Assembly: GCA_024276575.1 (NCBI GenBank)
Contig: JAJRWY010000006.1
Coordinates: forward strand, 1-33,750
Origin: Candidatus Binatota bacterium
GTDB taxonomy: Bacteria; Desulfobacterota; Binatia; UBA1149; CAITLU01
Direction: 5' to 3'
DNA: 33,750 nucleotides
Each line of letters begins with the position of its first letter. Position 1 is the first letter of the stretch. A model generated the notes under the pieces. The model made no database searches, had not been told where the DNA came from, and saw only the letters and a list, made by a program, of their open reading frames with translations. A program made the translations under genes and the position numbers. Of the stretch, positions 15,361-22,302 are shown in pieces.

Positions 15361-16970
15361 AGCAGCAGAGTTCTAGATCTCGCGGCGCAGCGGCTTTGCT
15401 GGCCGCTGCCGCCGTTGCCGGTTGCGCGTTCTTCTTGTGGCTCGGTTGTTTCGACCTCATAGATCCCGACGAGGGGCGGCACGCGGAGATCGCCCGCGAG
15501 ATGCTGGTATCGGGGCACTATCTGACTCCGCGCCTGCACGGGTTGCCCTACTACGACAAGCCGGTGCTTTTTCATTGGGCGCTAGCTGCTTCGATGTCGC
15601 TTTTCGGGCAGACCGCCGCTGCGGTGCGCTTGCCGTCGGCCTTGTCGGGTCTTCTGACGGTAGTGTTCGCCGGCTGCTGGGCGTTCAGGGCTTATGGGCC
15701 CGGTGCGGCTTTGTTGGCAGTGGCCGGGCTGTCGACCACGCTGAGTTTCGTAGCCGTGAGCCGCTTTGTCGTCATCGATCCGCTTCTGGTCTGCATCATG
15801 ACCGCGGCTTTGGTTTGGCTTGGTCTATGGTTCACCGATGATGAAGCCCGGCGCCGTAGCATCTACCCCTTCTATGTGCTGGTCGGCTTGGGCACCCTGG
15901 CCAAGGGACCGGTGGTGCTGGCGATTCCCGGCGCGGTTGCGCTGGTGATGCTTACTCTCGGGCGTCGCTGGTCCTGCCTGGCTTCCCTCAGGGTGCCGAG
16001 CGGCGCTGCGCTTGCCGCTGCGGTTGCGGTTCCCTGGTACCTGGCTGCCTGGCTGTCCGATCCCGCCTATATCGAGACTTTTCTGTGGCATCACAACATC
16101 GAGCGTTATCTGGGCTCTGCGCACATCGGCCATCAATCGCCTTGGTACTACTACTTGGTGGCGCTTCCGTTGGGCCTGCTACCGTGGTTTCCCTGGGTGG
16201 CGGCCGGAGTGTGGCGTAAACTCTCAGACCCACAGCGCAGCGACGCCGATCTTTACACCTTGATCTGGGCAGGCGTGGTGCTGGTTTTCTTCCTGCCGGC
16301 CCGCACCAAGCTTCTTACCTATGTGTTGCCCGCTTTCCCGCCGTTGCTGTGTCTCGGTGCGGCCTATGCGGCCGGGAAGTTCGAATCCAAGCAGCCTTTT
16401 CCTGCCGCCTTCAGGGCCTTTGCCTTTGCCTGGATCGCTTTGCTAGTGCTGGTGATGAGCGCCGCGGCGCCGGCCGCGTGGTGGTGGGCACCGCAGGCAT
16501 GCACAGGCCTGCTTGCCGGCCTTGCTTCGTTATTGTTGCTACCCTTGGTGCGGCAGGCTTGGCGGGCGCGTGACGACAAGCGCTTGGCCCTTTATATGGT
16601 GCTTGCTTCCTTGGGTTTGCTCGTACTGGTCTACGGTCCGGCGGCCATCGTGCAGCATCAGGAACGGGGGATGCGCAGTGCTGCGCTTGCCCTGGAAGGC
16701 GAACTCGAGGACGGGCGGCCGCTGTTGGCTTATGAGATATCTCCCCACTCACTGGCATTTTATTCACGGCATGTCTTGTGGCGAAGTTCCGATCCGGTCG
16801 CTACCCGGCAAATGATGCGCGAGTCCGGGGCCTGGGCTTTGGTGACGCGCGAGCGCTATCTTGATGATCTCGGCCTTGATCCTCTACCGCCGGGAGTACG
16901 GCCTTTGTGGAGCGGTGGTGGCGGCCGCGTGGTGGTCGCCGGAGAAGGCCGGGTCGAAGAACATGAATAA
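15357..16970 (+). CDS. ArnT/PMT-like lipid-linked sugar transferase
   Basis: This 537-residue polytopic membrane protein is of the GT39/GT83 (ArnT-like) type. Its first periplasmic loop carries the catalytic acid pair in FDLIDPDEGRHAEIAREML, followed by LTPRLHGLPYYDKPVLFHW, the usual substrate-loop signature. About 11-12 TM segments follow and then a short soluble C-terminal domain. It transfers a sugar from a polyprenyl-phosphate donor to a periplasmic acceptor such as lipid A or a protein; which acceptor cannot be read here. The TTG start overlaps the NtrC-like gene's stop by four bases (TTGA), so it is probably co-transcribed with the two-component genes. Confidence 0.88.
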   Translation: MKQQSSRSRGAAALLAAAAVAGCAFFLWLGCFDLIDPDEGRHAEIAREMLVSGHYLTPRLHGLPYYDKPVLFHWALAASMSLFGQTAAAVRLPSALSGLLTVVFAGCWAFRAYGPGAALLAVAGLSTTLSFVAVSRFVVIDPLLVCIMTAALVWLGLWFTDDEARRRSIYPFYVLVGLGTLAKGPVVLAIPGAVALVMLTLGRRWSCLASLRVPSGAALAAAVAVPWYLAAWLSDPAYIETFLWHHNIERYLGSAHIGHQSPWYYYLVALPLGLLPWFPWVAAGVWRKLSDPQRSDADLYTLIWAGVVLVFFLPARTKLLTYVLPAFPPLLCLGAAYAAGKFESKQPFPAAFRAFAFAWIALLVLVMSAAAPAAWWWAPQACTGLLAGLASLLLLPLVRQAWRARDDKRLALYMVLASLGLLVLVYGPAAIVQHQERGMRSAALALEGELEDGRPLLAYEISPHSLAFYSRHVLWRSSDPVATRQMMRESGAWALVTRERYLDDLGLDPLPPGVRPLWSGGGGRVVVAGEGRVEEHE

Positions 16971-16988
16971 TGTCGGTTAGGAGGCTAC

Positions 16989-17669
16989 ATGCCTGGTTAC
17001 GTAGTGTTTTCGCAGGGTGGACCCGTCATGTACGTGCTGCTCGCCCTGTCGGTTGGTGCCGTTGCTATCATAGTGCTCAAGGTGCTTCAGTTCAGCTCAC
17101 TGCGTCTGCGTCGCGGCGAGAGTGAAGTGGATGAAGCGCTTGGGTTGGCCTTGAGAGGAGACTCATCCGCAGCGATGGATACGTTGCGGGCTTGTCCCAG
17201 TCCGCTTGCGCGCGTCGTCGAAGCGTCGTTGGCGGCGTCTCTCGACGAGAAAGTCACGGCGGAAGCAGCGGACGCGGAACTTGGCCGTGTGGGAACGGCG
17301 GAACTGCGGCGTTTGGAATCATGGCTCCGGGCACTGTCGTCGATTGCTCATCTGTCTCCGTTGCTGGGTTTGCTCGGCACGGTGTCGGGCATGATCGGCG
17401 CTTTTCAAAAAGTCGAGCAACTCGGCGGGCAGGTAGATGCGGCGGTGCTTTCCGGAGGAATCTGGGAAGCATTACTGACCACGGCTTTCGGCCTCACCGT
17501 GGCTATTCCTGCGATGGCTGCTTTCTATGCCCTGGAATCGGAAGTGGACCGGGTTCGCGCGAGCATGAAGGATCGTAGCCTGCGCGTACTCTTGCATTTC
17601 GGAAAGATCGCTGCCGGGGCCGACGAGTTGGAGCAAGCCGCGGTCGCACGCGAAGACTATGGAGTTTGA
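16989..17669 (+). CDS. exbB: ExbB/TolQ proton-channel protein
   Basis: The product is 226 residues. A perfect AGGAGG (16979-16984) precedes the ATG. There are three TM segments (VMYVLLALSVGAVAIIVLKV; IAHLSPLLGLLGTVSGMIGAF; LTTAFGLTVAIPAMAAFY) and the conserved TM2-TM3 core. LLGLLGTVSGMIGAF is the family hallmark. ExbB forms the pentameric inner-membrane channel that uses proton motive force to energise TonB. It is followed by exbD (11-base overlap) and tonB, forming a complete energy-transducing module; TolQ is the alternative, but the tonB neighbour favours ExbB. Confidence 0.92.
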   Translation: MPGYVVFSQGGPVMYVLLALSVGAVAIIVLKVLQFSSLRLRRGESEVDEALGLALRGDSSAAMDTLRACPSPLARVVEASLAASLDEKVTAEAADAELGRVGTAELRRLESWLRALSSIAHLSPLLGLLGTVSGMIGAFQKVEQLGGQVDAAVLSGGIWEALLTTAFGLTVAIPAMAAFYALESEVDRVRASMKDRSLRVLLHFGKIAAGADELEQAAVAREDYGV

Positions 17670-18102
17670 AGGACGCTCACGCATACGCGAGCAGCTTACT
17701 GTAACCCCGCTCATTGACGTGGTGTTCTTGCTGCTCGTGTTCTTCATGCTGACCAGCACCTTCATCCGGCCGCGGGCGCTCGACGTGACGCTGCCTTCTT
17801 CAGACTCCTCGGATGCGCGCCCCGAGTCGCCCATTGAGGTGCTGGTGGATGAGAACGGGCTTCTCGCGCTAAACGGTTCGCCTTTGGCAGCCGGCCGTTT
17901 GGAGGCTGAGCTTCGTTTGCTGCTCGACGGCGACGTGGAACAAGCAATAGTCGTGAAGAGCGATGCCGGTGTGACCGTTCAAAAGCTGGTTGCGGTAATG
18001 GATGCCGTGCGTGCCGCCGGAGGACGCAATATGTCTTTGGCGACCAAGCCGGCACGAGCGCAGGTAGCGCCGGCTGCGGAAGCAGCAGCGAGTTTGCCAT
18101 GA
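17659..18102 (+). CDS. exbD: ExbD/TolR biopolymer transport protein
   Basis: The product is 147 residues. It has a short cytoplasmic N-terminus, a single TM segment with the essential proton-carrying aspartate D20 (VTPLIDVVFLLLVFFML), then a periplasmic domain with the ExbD pattern (LDVTLPSS, IEVLVDENGLLALNG, VVKSDAGVTVQKLVAVMDAV, and the final GGRNMSLAT strand). The Ala-rich tail is unremarkable. The start overlaps exbB by 11 bases. Confidence 0.92.
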   Translation: MEFEGRSRIREQLTVTPLIDVVFLLLVFFMLTSTFIRPRALDVTLPSSDSSDARPESPIEVLVDENGLLALNGSPLAAGRLEAELRLLLDGDVEQAIVVKSDAGVTVQKLVAVMDAVRAAGGRNMSLATKPARAQVAPAAEAAASLP

Positions 18103-18180
18103 GATGTTTCGAGTTGAGAAGCACGGCGGCAATACTTGCGACGGCGGCTGCCGTCGAGTCGCGGGTGCGGTTGTAGCGCC

Positions 18181-19074
18181 ATGACGGCGAGGTGGCATTA
18201 CGTTGCGGCGCTAACGATCTCTTTGCTGCTGCACCTGTCTGCATTCGCGCTGTGGCGTACGCCGCGACAATCCTTGCCTCGCGTAGTGCCGCCTCTGCTC
18301 ATACGTTTACAGGGGCAACTGTCGCCGGCTTTGCTTCCGGATGTATCGACGGTTAATCCCCGCCCAGCCACCCTCCCCCCGCTTCCAGCCCCGGAGCGGC
18401 AAGGGGAGGCTAGCGAGCAAGCGCCGCTCGCAGTGCCGGCGTTGCGCCAGGCGGATTCGGACAGGCAGGAGCTGCAACCGCTCGCGTCGGTGAAGGAGCC
18501 GGATTCGGCGATGGAAACGGCGCAAGGACGGCCGCGCGGTGTATCGGAGCGGTCGAAGGCGTCGGCGGACGAGCCGGTTGGGTTGGAAAGTCACAAGCCT
18601 GATGAAGAACGAACTGCCGGGTCGAGTATGGAATCGTCGTTGCAGCCGGTCGGGCAAGACCGTGTCATGCCGGATCCTCAGGTTCGGCCGTCACAAGATA
18701 TACCGGCAGCGGCACAAGCTTTGGCCGACGCACGATCGGCTAGGCCGTCCCCAAGTACGGCGGCATCGCGGGCTAGAGTGGAGGCGATACGCTCCCGTTA
18801 TGAGCAGGTGCTTTTTGCGTGGTTGAGCAAGAACAAGAGATATCCGATGATTGCCCGCCGCCGCCGCCTTGAAGGAGATCCGAAACTGCGCATCGTAATA
18901 AGCAGAAGCGGAAACGTTGTCCATTGCGAGTTTCTGCGTCGAAGCGGGCACGCGGTGCTCGACGAGGCGACGCTGCGGATGGTCGCGGCGGCGGATCCTT
19001 TCCCGCCGATACCGGACGATTATCCCGGTGACCGGTTCGAATTCATAGCGCCTCTGAGTTTCCGCGCACGCTGA
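18181..19074 (+). CDS. tonB: TonB energy transducer
   Basis: The product is 297 residues from the ATG at 18181. The TM anchor has the SxxxH pair needed for coupling to ExbB/ExbD (S14 and H18 in TISLLLHLSAFALW). A Pro/Glu/Ser-rich periplasmic spacer occupies about residues 40-205. The C-terminal TonB domain contains the YPMIARRRRLEG motif, VVISRSGNVV-like strands and DPFPPIPDDYPGD. No TonB-dependent receptor lies in the window, so the cargo is unknown. The 78 bases between exbD and this start contain a 25-codon ORF (18099-18176) that is probably chance. Confidence 0.9.
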   Translation: MTARWHYVAALTISLLLHLSAFALWRTPRQSLPRVVPPLLIRLQGQLSPALLPDVSTVNPRPATLPPLPAPERQGEASEQAPLAVPALRQADSDRQELQPLASVKEPDSAMETAQGRPRGVSERSKASADEPVGLESHKPDEERTAGSSMESSLQPVGQDRVMPDPQVRPSQDIPAAAQALADARSARPSPSTAASRARVEAIRSRYEQVLFAWLSKNKRYPMIARRRRLEGDPKLRIVISRSGNVVHCEFLRRSGHAVLDEATLRMVAAADPFPPIPDDYPGDRFEFIAPLSFRAR

Positions 19075-19323
19075 GCCGGCATAGCGGATCGCTAGCGTGA
19101 GGAGCGTGACGGATCGCCGGCTTGAGGGGCATGACGGATCGTCGATGTGGGGGTATGACGGATCGTCGGCTTGTGGGGCGCGATGGATCGTCGATGTGGG
19201 GGTATGACGGATCGTCGGCTTGTGGGGCGCGATGGATCGTCGATGTGATGGGTGTGACAGATCGCCGGCTTGATGGGCATGACAGATTGCCGGTGTGATG
19301 GGTGTGACGAATCCAGGATCGTC
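19075..19323. other. Non-coding stretch occupied by the tandem array
   Basis: There is no supported gene between tonB and the duplicated start at 19324. A minus-strand frame across it merely reads the repeats and changes frame relation from unit to unit. Confidence 0.7.
19084..19305 (+). repeat. 24/25-bp tandem array, nine units
   Basis: Nine adjacent units of 24-25 bases start at about 19084, 19108, 19133, 19157, 19182, 19206, 19231, 19256 and 19281. All open with a GAYRGATYG-like core (GACGGATCG most often), and two unit types alternate: CCGGCTTG or TCGGCTTG, and TCGATGTG. The real period is therefore about 49 bases. There are no spacers of different sequence, so it is not a CRISPR. Confidence 0.9.
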
Positions 19324-19401
19324 ATGAGTGACAAAGTATCGAGAGTTGCGTTTTTGCGACAGGATTGCGCTGCTCTCTCGAGGATTCCGGATTCTCTATG
19401 A
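19324..19401 (+). CDS. 25-residue upstream ORF made by a duplicated gene start
   Basis: This mini-ORF begins with the same 23 bases as the following hydrolase gene (ATG-AGT-GAC-AAA-GTA and on) and ends TGA at 19399-19401, overlapping the hydrolase ATG as ATGA. The product would start MSDKVSRV and is not a recognised peptide. It could couple translation or be a relic of a partial duplication (offset 74 bases). Expression is unproven. Confidence 0.35.
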   Translation: MSDKVSRVAFLRQDCAALSRIPDSL

Positions 19402-20372
19402 GTGACAAAGTATCGAGAGTACGAGCCGCTGAATCCGCCGTAGATTCGCAGCGTGAGCCCCGGCGTAGCCATCCTCGCGGCAGAGCACGGGCGGCGAAGC
19501 GGCTGCGTTCATACCTTCTGGGCGCCCTATCGCCGTTATACGCTGGGGCGGCGCGGGCGACGCTATCGCTGCTCAACCTCGCTGCGTCCGGCCGTGGAGG
19601 CTACGAGCACCGTAACGATATTGCTTACGGCCCCTTGCCCCATCAGCGTCTGGACCTCTACCTCCCCAAGGATGGAGACGACGGGGAGCGCCTGCGCCCC
19701 TTGCTGCTATTCTTTCACGGCGGGCGCTGGAGCGACGGAAGTAAGGACGACTATCGTTTCGTAGGCGAAGCGTTCAGCTCGCGAGGCATCGCTACGGCGA
19801 TAGCCGGCTATGCTCTGTATCCGCAGGTAAGATTTCCCGTGTTCGTGCAGGATGCCGCCCGTGCCGTAGTCTGGGCGGCCCACCATTGCGAAGACTTCGG
19901 GGCCGAGGGACCTCTATTTGTGGCCGGGCATTCGTCGGGAGCCCATATAGCGTCGTTGCTGGCCCTGGATCCGAGCTATCTGGAGGAGGCCGGCGGAACC
20001 GGCGTCAAAATCGCGGGGATGCTGGGTCTGGCCGGGCCCTATGATTTTCTGCCGCTGCGTGACGCCGATCTCATCGACATCTTCGGCCCGGTAGAACGGC
20101 ATGGCGAATCTCAGCCGATCCGCTACGTGAGCCCCACAGCTCCACCGGCTCTGCTTCTACACGGTGAAGCCGATAGCACGGTCGGTCCACGAAACTCGCG
20201 TAAACTCGCGGAAAAACTTTCAGCAGCGGGCGTCCCGGTAACACTGCGCTTGTATCCCGGACTGACCCACTTACGCATCCTCGGCGCCCTGGCTTCTCCG
20301 TTGCGTTTCATCGCTCCCGTCCTCGACGACATCGAGCGGTTCATCGAGAAAAATGGAAACGGTGTCGAGTGA
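19398..20372 (+). CDS. Alpha/beta hydrolase (carboxylesterase-like)
   Basis: This 324-residue esterase-type hydrolase has the oxyanion segment LLLFFHGGRWSDGSKDDY, the nucleophile elbow GHSSGAH (Ser at the centre), the acid in LLLHGEADSTVGP and the histidine in PGLTHLRIL. The pattern resembles the BD-FAE/kynurenine-formamidase-like family, which hydrolyses esters or aryl amides. The first 50 or so residues are basic and variable, with a weakly hydrophobic stretch (SYLLGALSPLYAGAARATL), so there is no clear signal peptide. The start at 19398 is supported by the duplicated upstream copy of the same sequence. Substrate is unknown. Confidence 0.85.
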   Translation: MSDKVSRVRAAESAVDSQREPRRSHPRGRARAAKRLRSYLLGALSPLYAGAARATLSLLNLAASGRGGYEHRNDIAYGPLPHQRLDLYLPKDGDDGERLRPLLLFFHGGRWSDGSKDDYRFVGEAFSSRGIATAIAGYALYPQVRFPVFVQDAARAVVWAAHHCEDFGAEGPLFVAGHSSGAHIASLLALDPSYLEEAGGTGVKIAGMLGLAGPYDFLPLRDADLIDIFGPVERHGESQPIRYVSPTAPPALLLHGEADSTVGPRNSRKLAEKLSAAGVPVTLRLYPGLTHLRILGALASPLRFIAPVLDDIERFIEKNGNGVE

Positions 20373-20424
20373 AAACCCGGTTCCGGCAGAACAGTAGGGT
20401 GGTGCAATAACGGGGAGGAAACGC

Positions 20425-20640
20425 AAAAACAGGGTCAGCGCAAAAACAGGGTCAGGTCCGATTTTTCGTTATTGCGGGAAAAGCGGGGAAAAACGGCGGT
20501 CATGTCCCAATAAAACAGCGCAGAAAACGGGGGCAGGTCCAGATAAGGCAGGTCCCGACGAAATGGAGTCAAGGGAGAATGTTATAGTTTCTCCCCTGGG
20601 CACAGAGTCTCAGGGGGTTATCGGGACCTGACCCCGTTTT
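20425..20640. repeat. REP-like GGGTCAGGTCC element cluster
   Basis: Copies of the core AAAACRGGGTCAGGTCC lie at 20425-20437 (partial), 20443-20459 and 20524-20540, and inverted at 20624-20640, right against the ogt stop codon. Inverted GGGTCAGGTC motifs of this type are known from REP elements mobilised by Y1 (RAYT) transposases; no such transposase is in this window. The cluster separates the convergent hydrolase and ogt genes. Confidence 0.75.
20593..20616. terminator. Hairpin between convergent genes
   Basis: CCCCTG (20593-20598) pairs with CAGGGG (20611-20616) between the convergent hydrolase and ogt genes. It lacks a long U-tract. It could be a bidirectional terminator or the secondary structure of the REP-like element. 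Confidence 0.4.
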
Positions 20641-21141
20641 CTATCGGCTGTAGTAGGATTCGTGGTCGAGCAGCCAGCGTTTGCGTTCTATTCCGAAGGC
20701 GTAGCCGGTCAGTGCGCCGCCGGCGCCGATCACACGGTGGCAGGGGGTGATCAGAGAAACGGGATTGCGTGCGTTGGCATTGGCGACCGCGCGTTGCGAC
20801 GTAGGCCGGCCGAGCTTCCGTGCTAGTTCACCGTAAGAGCAAGTACCTCCGGCTTCGATCTTGCGCAGAGCCTTCCAGACCAAACATTGAAAATCGCTGC
20901 CCGCGCTGTCGAGGGCAAGCTGGTCCAGTGCGTCCATGTCGCCTTCAAAATATGCTTTCAGAGCAAGTTCAGTGGGGTTTGCCGAAACCGTTGTGTACGC
21001 GGTGTCGCCAAAGCGTCGTCGCAAGACTCGCTCGAGTCTTTCCCATCCATCAGCAAAGCCCAAAGCGCAGACTCCGGTTCGGGACTCAACGAACTTTACC
21101 TCGCCGATAGGGCTCGAAACGCTTCCCGTGAATAGCTTCAC
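20641..21141 (-). CDS. ogt: O6-methylguanine-DNA methyltransferase
   Basis: This 166-residue Ogt-type DNA repair protein transfers the methyl group of O6-methylguanine to its own cysteine in a suicide reaction. The active-site motif PCHRVIGAGGALTGYAFGIERK is intact (Cys in PCHRVI), preceded by the winged-helix/asparagine region SYGELARKLGRPTSQRAVANANARNP with the arginine finger (QRAVANA). The N-terminal RNase H-like domain is present. It stands alone, with no ada regulator domain fused. Confidence 0.93.
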   Translation of the reverse strand: MKLFTGSVSSPIGEVKFVESRTGVCALGFADGWERLERVLRRRFGDTAYTTVSANPTELALKAYFEGDMDALDQLALDSAGSDFQCLVWKALRKIEAGGTCSYGELARKLGRPTSQRAVANANARNPVSLITPCHRVIGAGGALTGYAFGIERKRWLLDHESYYSR

Positions 21142-21500
21142 TGCGGCATCCCTCTCGTGTTCATCCTCACCGTTATCCCCATTCAGATCCTCATCTCTAC
21201 CCCATACACGTCACCTTATTCCTTCCATCCCGTTTCGTGCGCGAAGGTTTCGTGCGCGCACGGCATCGATGTGCGTGGGACGTGGCGCACGAGCCGTGCG
21301 TTTGATCGTGGGCTTTGGCAGCTGTCGATGATCACGGCGACATTATAGACGCGTCCTTCAATAATGTCCGGCGATTCTTGGACCTCATGTCCGCCGAGCG
21401 GGTGGCCTGTTGCGGTCCCGGACGGCCCACCTTGATCATGGAAGCTCCGCTGCGGGCCGCAGTCACCCGGCATCTCGGCCCGCGCTCGCTTTTCGGCCCT

Positions 21501-21604
21501 CGACGTACTGTAAGTACGCCTGCGGGCCTCATCGCTGCGCTTGGGCCGATCTCACGGGCGCTTGCGACTCTCGCGACGAGGTTTCACGAATAATGCGGGT
21601 TTAG
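21501..21604 (+). repeat. Dispersed 104-bp repeat, copy B
   Basis: The copy begins CGACGTACTGTAAGTAC, an imperfect palindrome (21505-21517), then GGGCCTCATCGCTGCGC, GGGCGCTTGCGACT and GACGAGGTTTCACGAAT. It is followed six bases later by copy C in the same orientation. Confidence 0.85.
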
Positions 21605-21610
21605 GGATCT

Positions 21611-21716
21611 CGACGTAGTGTCACTACCATTGTGGGCCTCAACGCTGCGCGTGGGCCGATCTGCCGGACGCTTGCGACTCTTGCGACGAGCTTTCACGAA
21701 TGAGGCGGCTTAAGTA
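21611..21716 (+). repeat. Dispersed 104-bp repeat, copy C
   Basis: It has the same order of blocks as copy B. The palindrome reads GTAGTGTCACTAC (21615-21627), so paired positions have changed together relative to copy B. The tail is GACGAGCTTTCACGAAT. Confidence 0.85.
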
Positions 21717-21782
21717 AGGTGGCGCAAATAGTGCTTCTCCCGGCGGCGTTATGCCGCTAAAACAATGCCCGGAGCCTGATTA

Positions 21783-22142
21783 GTGTCTTACGCCGAGGAA
21801 AATGCAGCTAATGACCCCTTGCGCAATTTAGCTGCGATTCTGCGGACTTTTGCCGGCACAGGGGATTGGCTCGGGGATTTGTATTCGCTTTTCGGCATCG
21901 CTTCGGTCTCTTCGGTAGCCGCCGTTGAGCGCCGTGTGGACCGTCTGAGCGAGCGTATAGAGGAGGCGGCCCGGCAGCGCGCCAAGCAGGAACTGCAGCT
22001 TTTGCATCTGCGGGTCCGTGAACTTCAAGCCGTGATCGAAAGAGCCGGGCGTAGCGAGCGCCGCGCCGCAGTTCATGCTCTCATTGCCAAAGTAGACGAA
22101 TTGGAGGCCACGGTGCGGTCCCTGCCCTGGGTGTCTTCCTAG
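21783..22142 (+). CDS. Small coiled-coil protein of unknown function
   Basis: This 119-residue product starts at GTG 21783, with a GGAG about nine bases upstream. The N-terminal 40 residues contain an aromatic helix (GTGDWLGDLYSLFGIAS). Residues about 45-110 form a long heptad-like helix rich in Arg, Glu and Leu (VERRVDRLSERIEEAARQRA and onward). The shape recalls phasin-like or PhaE-like accessory proteins, but there is no PHA gene nearby and that reading is speculative. It is flanked by dispersed repeats upstream and a hairpin downstream. Confidence 0.6.
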   Translation: MSYAEENAANDPLRNLAAILRTFAGTGDWLGDLYSLFGIASVSSVAAVERRVDRLSERIEEAARQRAKQELQLLHLRVRELQAVIERAGRSERRAAVHALIAKVDELEATVRSLPWVSS

Positions 22143-22177
22143 ACCGCCTTATTCAGGAAAGCTCTGCTACGAGCCTC

Positions 22178-22210
22178 AATCGCCCGCTCCGGCGCGAGCC
22201 GGAGGCGATT
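22178..22210 (+). terminator. Hairpin terminator-like structure
   Basis: AATCGC and CTCCGGC pair with GCCGGAG and GCGATT around a GCGA loop, with a three-base bulge. It lies between convergent genes (coiled-coil protein and glcF), where a bidirectional terminator is expected. Confidence 0.6.
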
Positions 22211-22240
22211 TGCGCTGTGAATTATTGTCCGATCAAGCTT

Positions 22241-22302
22241 AGTATGCCTGCGGGTCTCAGCGCTGCGCGTAGGCCCATCTGGCCGATATCACGGGCACTT
22301 GA
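22241..22302 (+). repeat. Dispersed repeat, partial copy D
   Basis: It contains GCCTGCGGGTCTCAGCGCTG, CGCGTAGGCCCATCTGG and TCACGGGCACTTG, matching the middle of copies B and C, and breaks off at the glcF stop codon. Confidence 0.7.

Larger units (their letters stand above)
21142..21782. other. 641-base intergenic region, repeat-rich
   Basis: No gene is supported; the open frames here (for example 21315-21593) run through the dispersed repeat. About 100 bases upstream of ogt there are two direct copies of GTTTCGTGCGCG (21232 and 21247), a possible operator. From 21501 onward the region is two adjacent copies of the dispersed repeat. Confidence 0.6.

Noticed and set aside
18099-18176. 25-codon ORF between exbD and tonB overlapping the exbD stop (ATGA)
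   Set aside because: Length and composition are consistent with chance; no conserved motif or ribosome-binding site decides it.
19084-19305. Tandem array considered as a CRISPR
   Set aside because: Units abut with no unique spacers, and no cas genes are nearby.
19092-19472. Minus-strand ORF through the tandem array
   Set aside because: Its residues are only the repeat read in shifting frames (unit length 24/25), with no conserved periodicity in protein.
21315-21593. 92-codon plus-strand ORF upstream of the coiled-coil gene
   Set aside because: Its second half is dispersed repeat B, so the frame is accidental.
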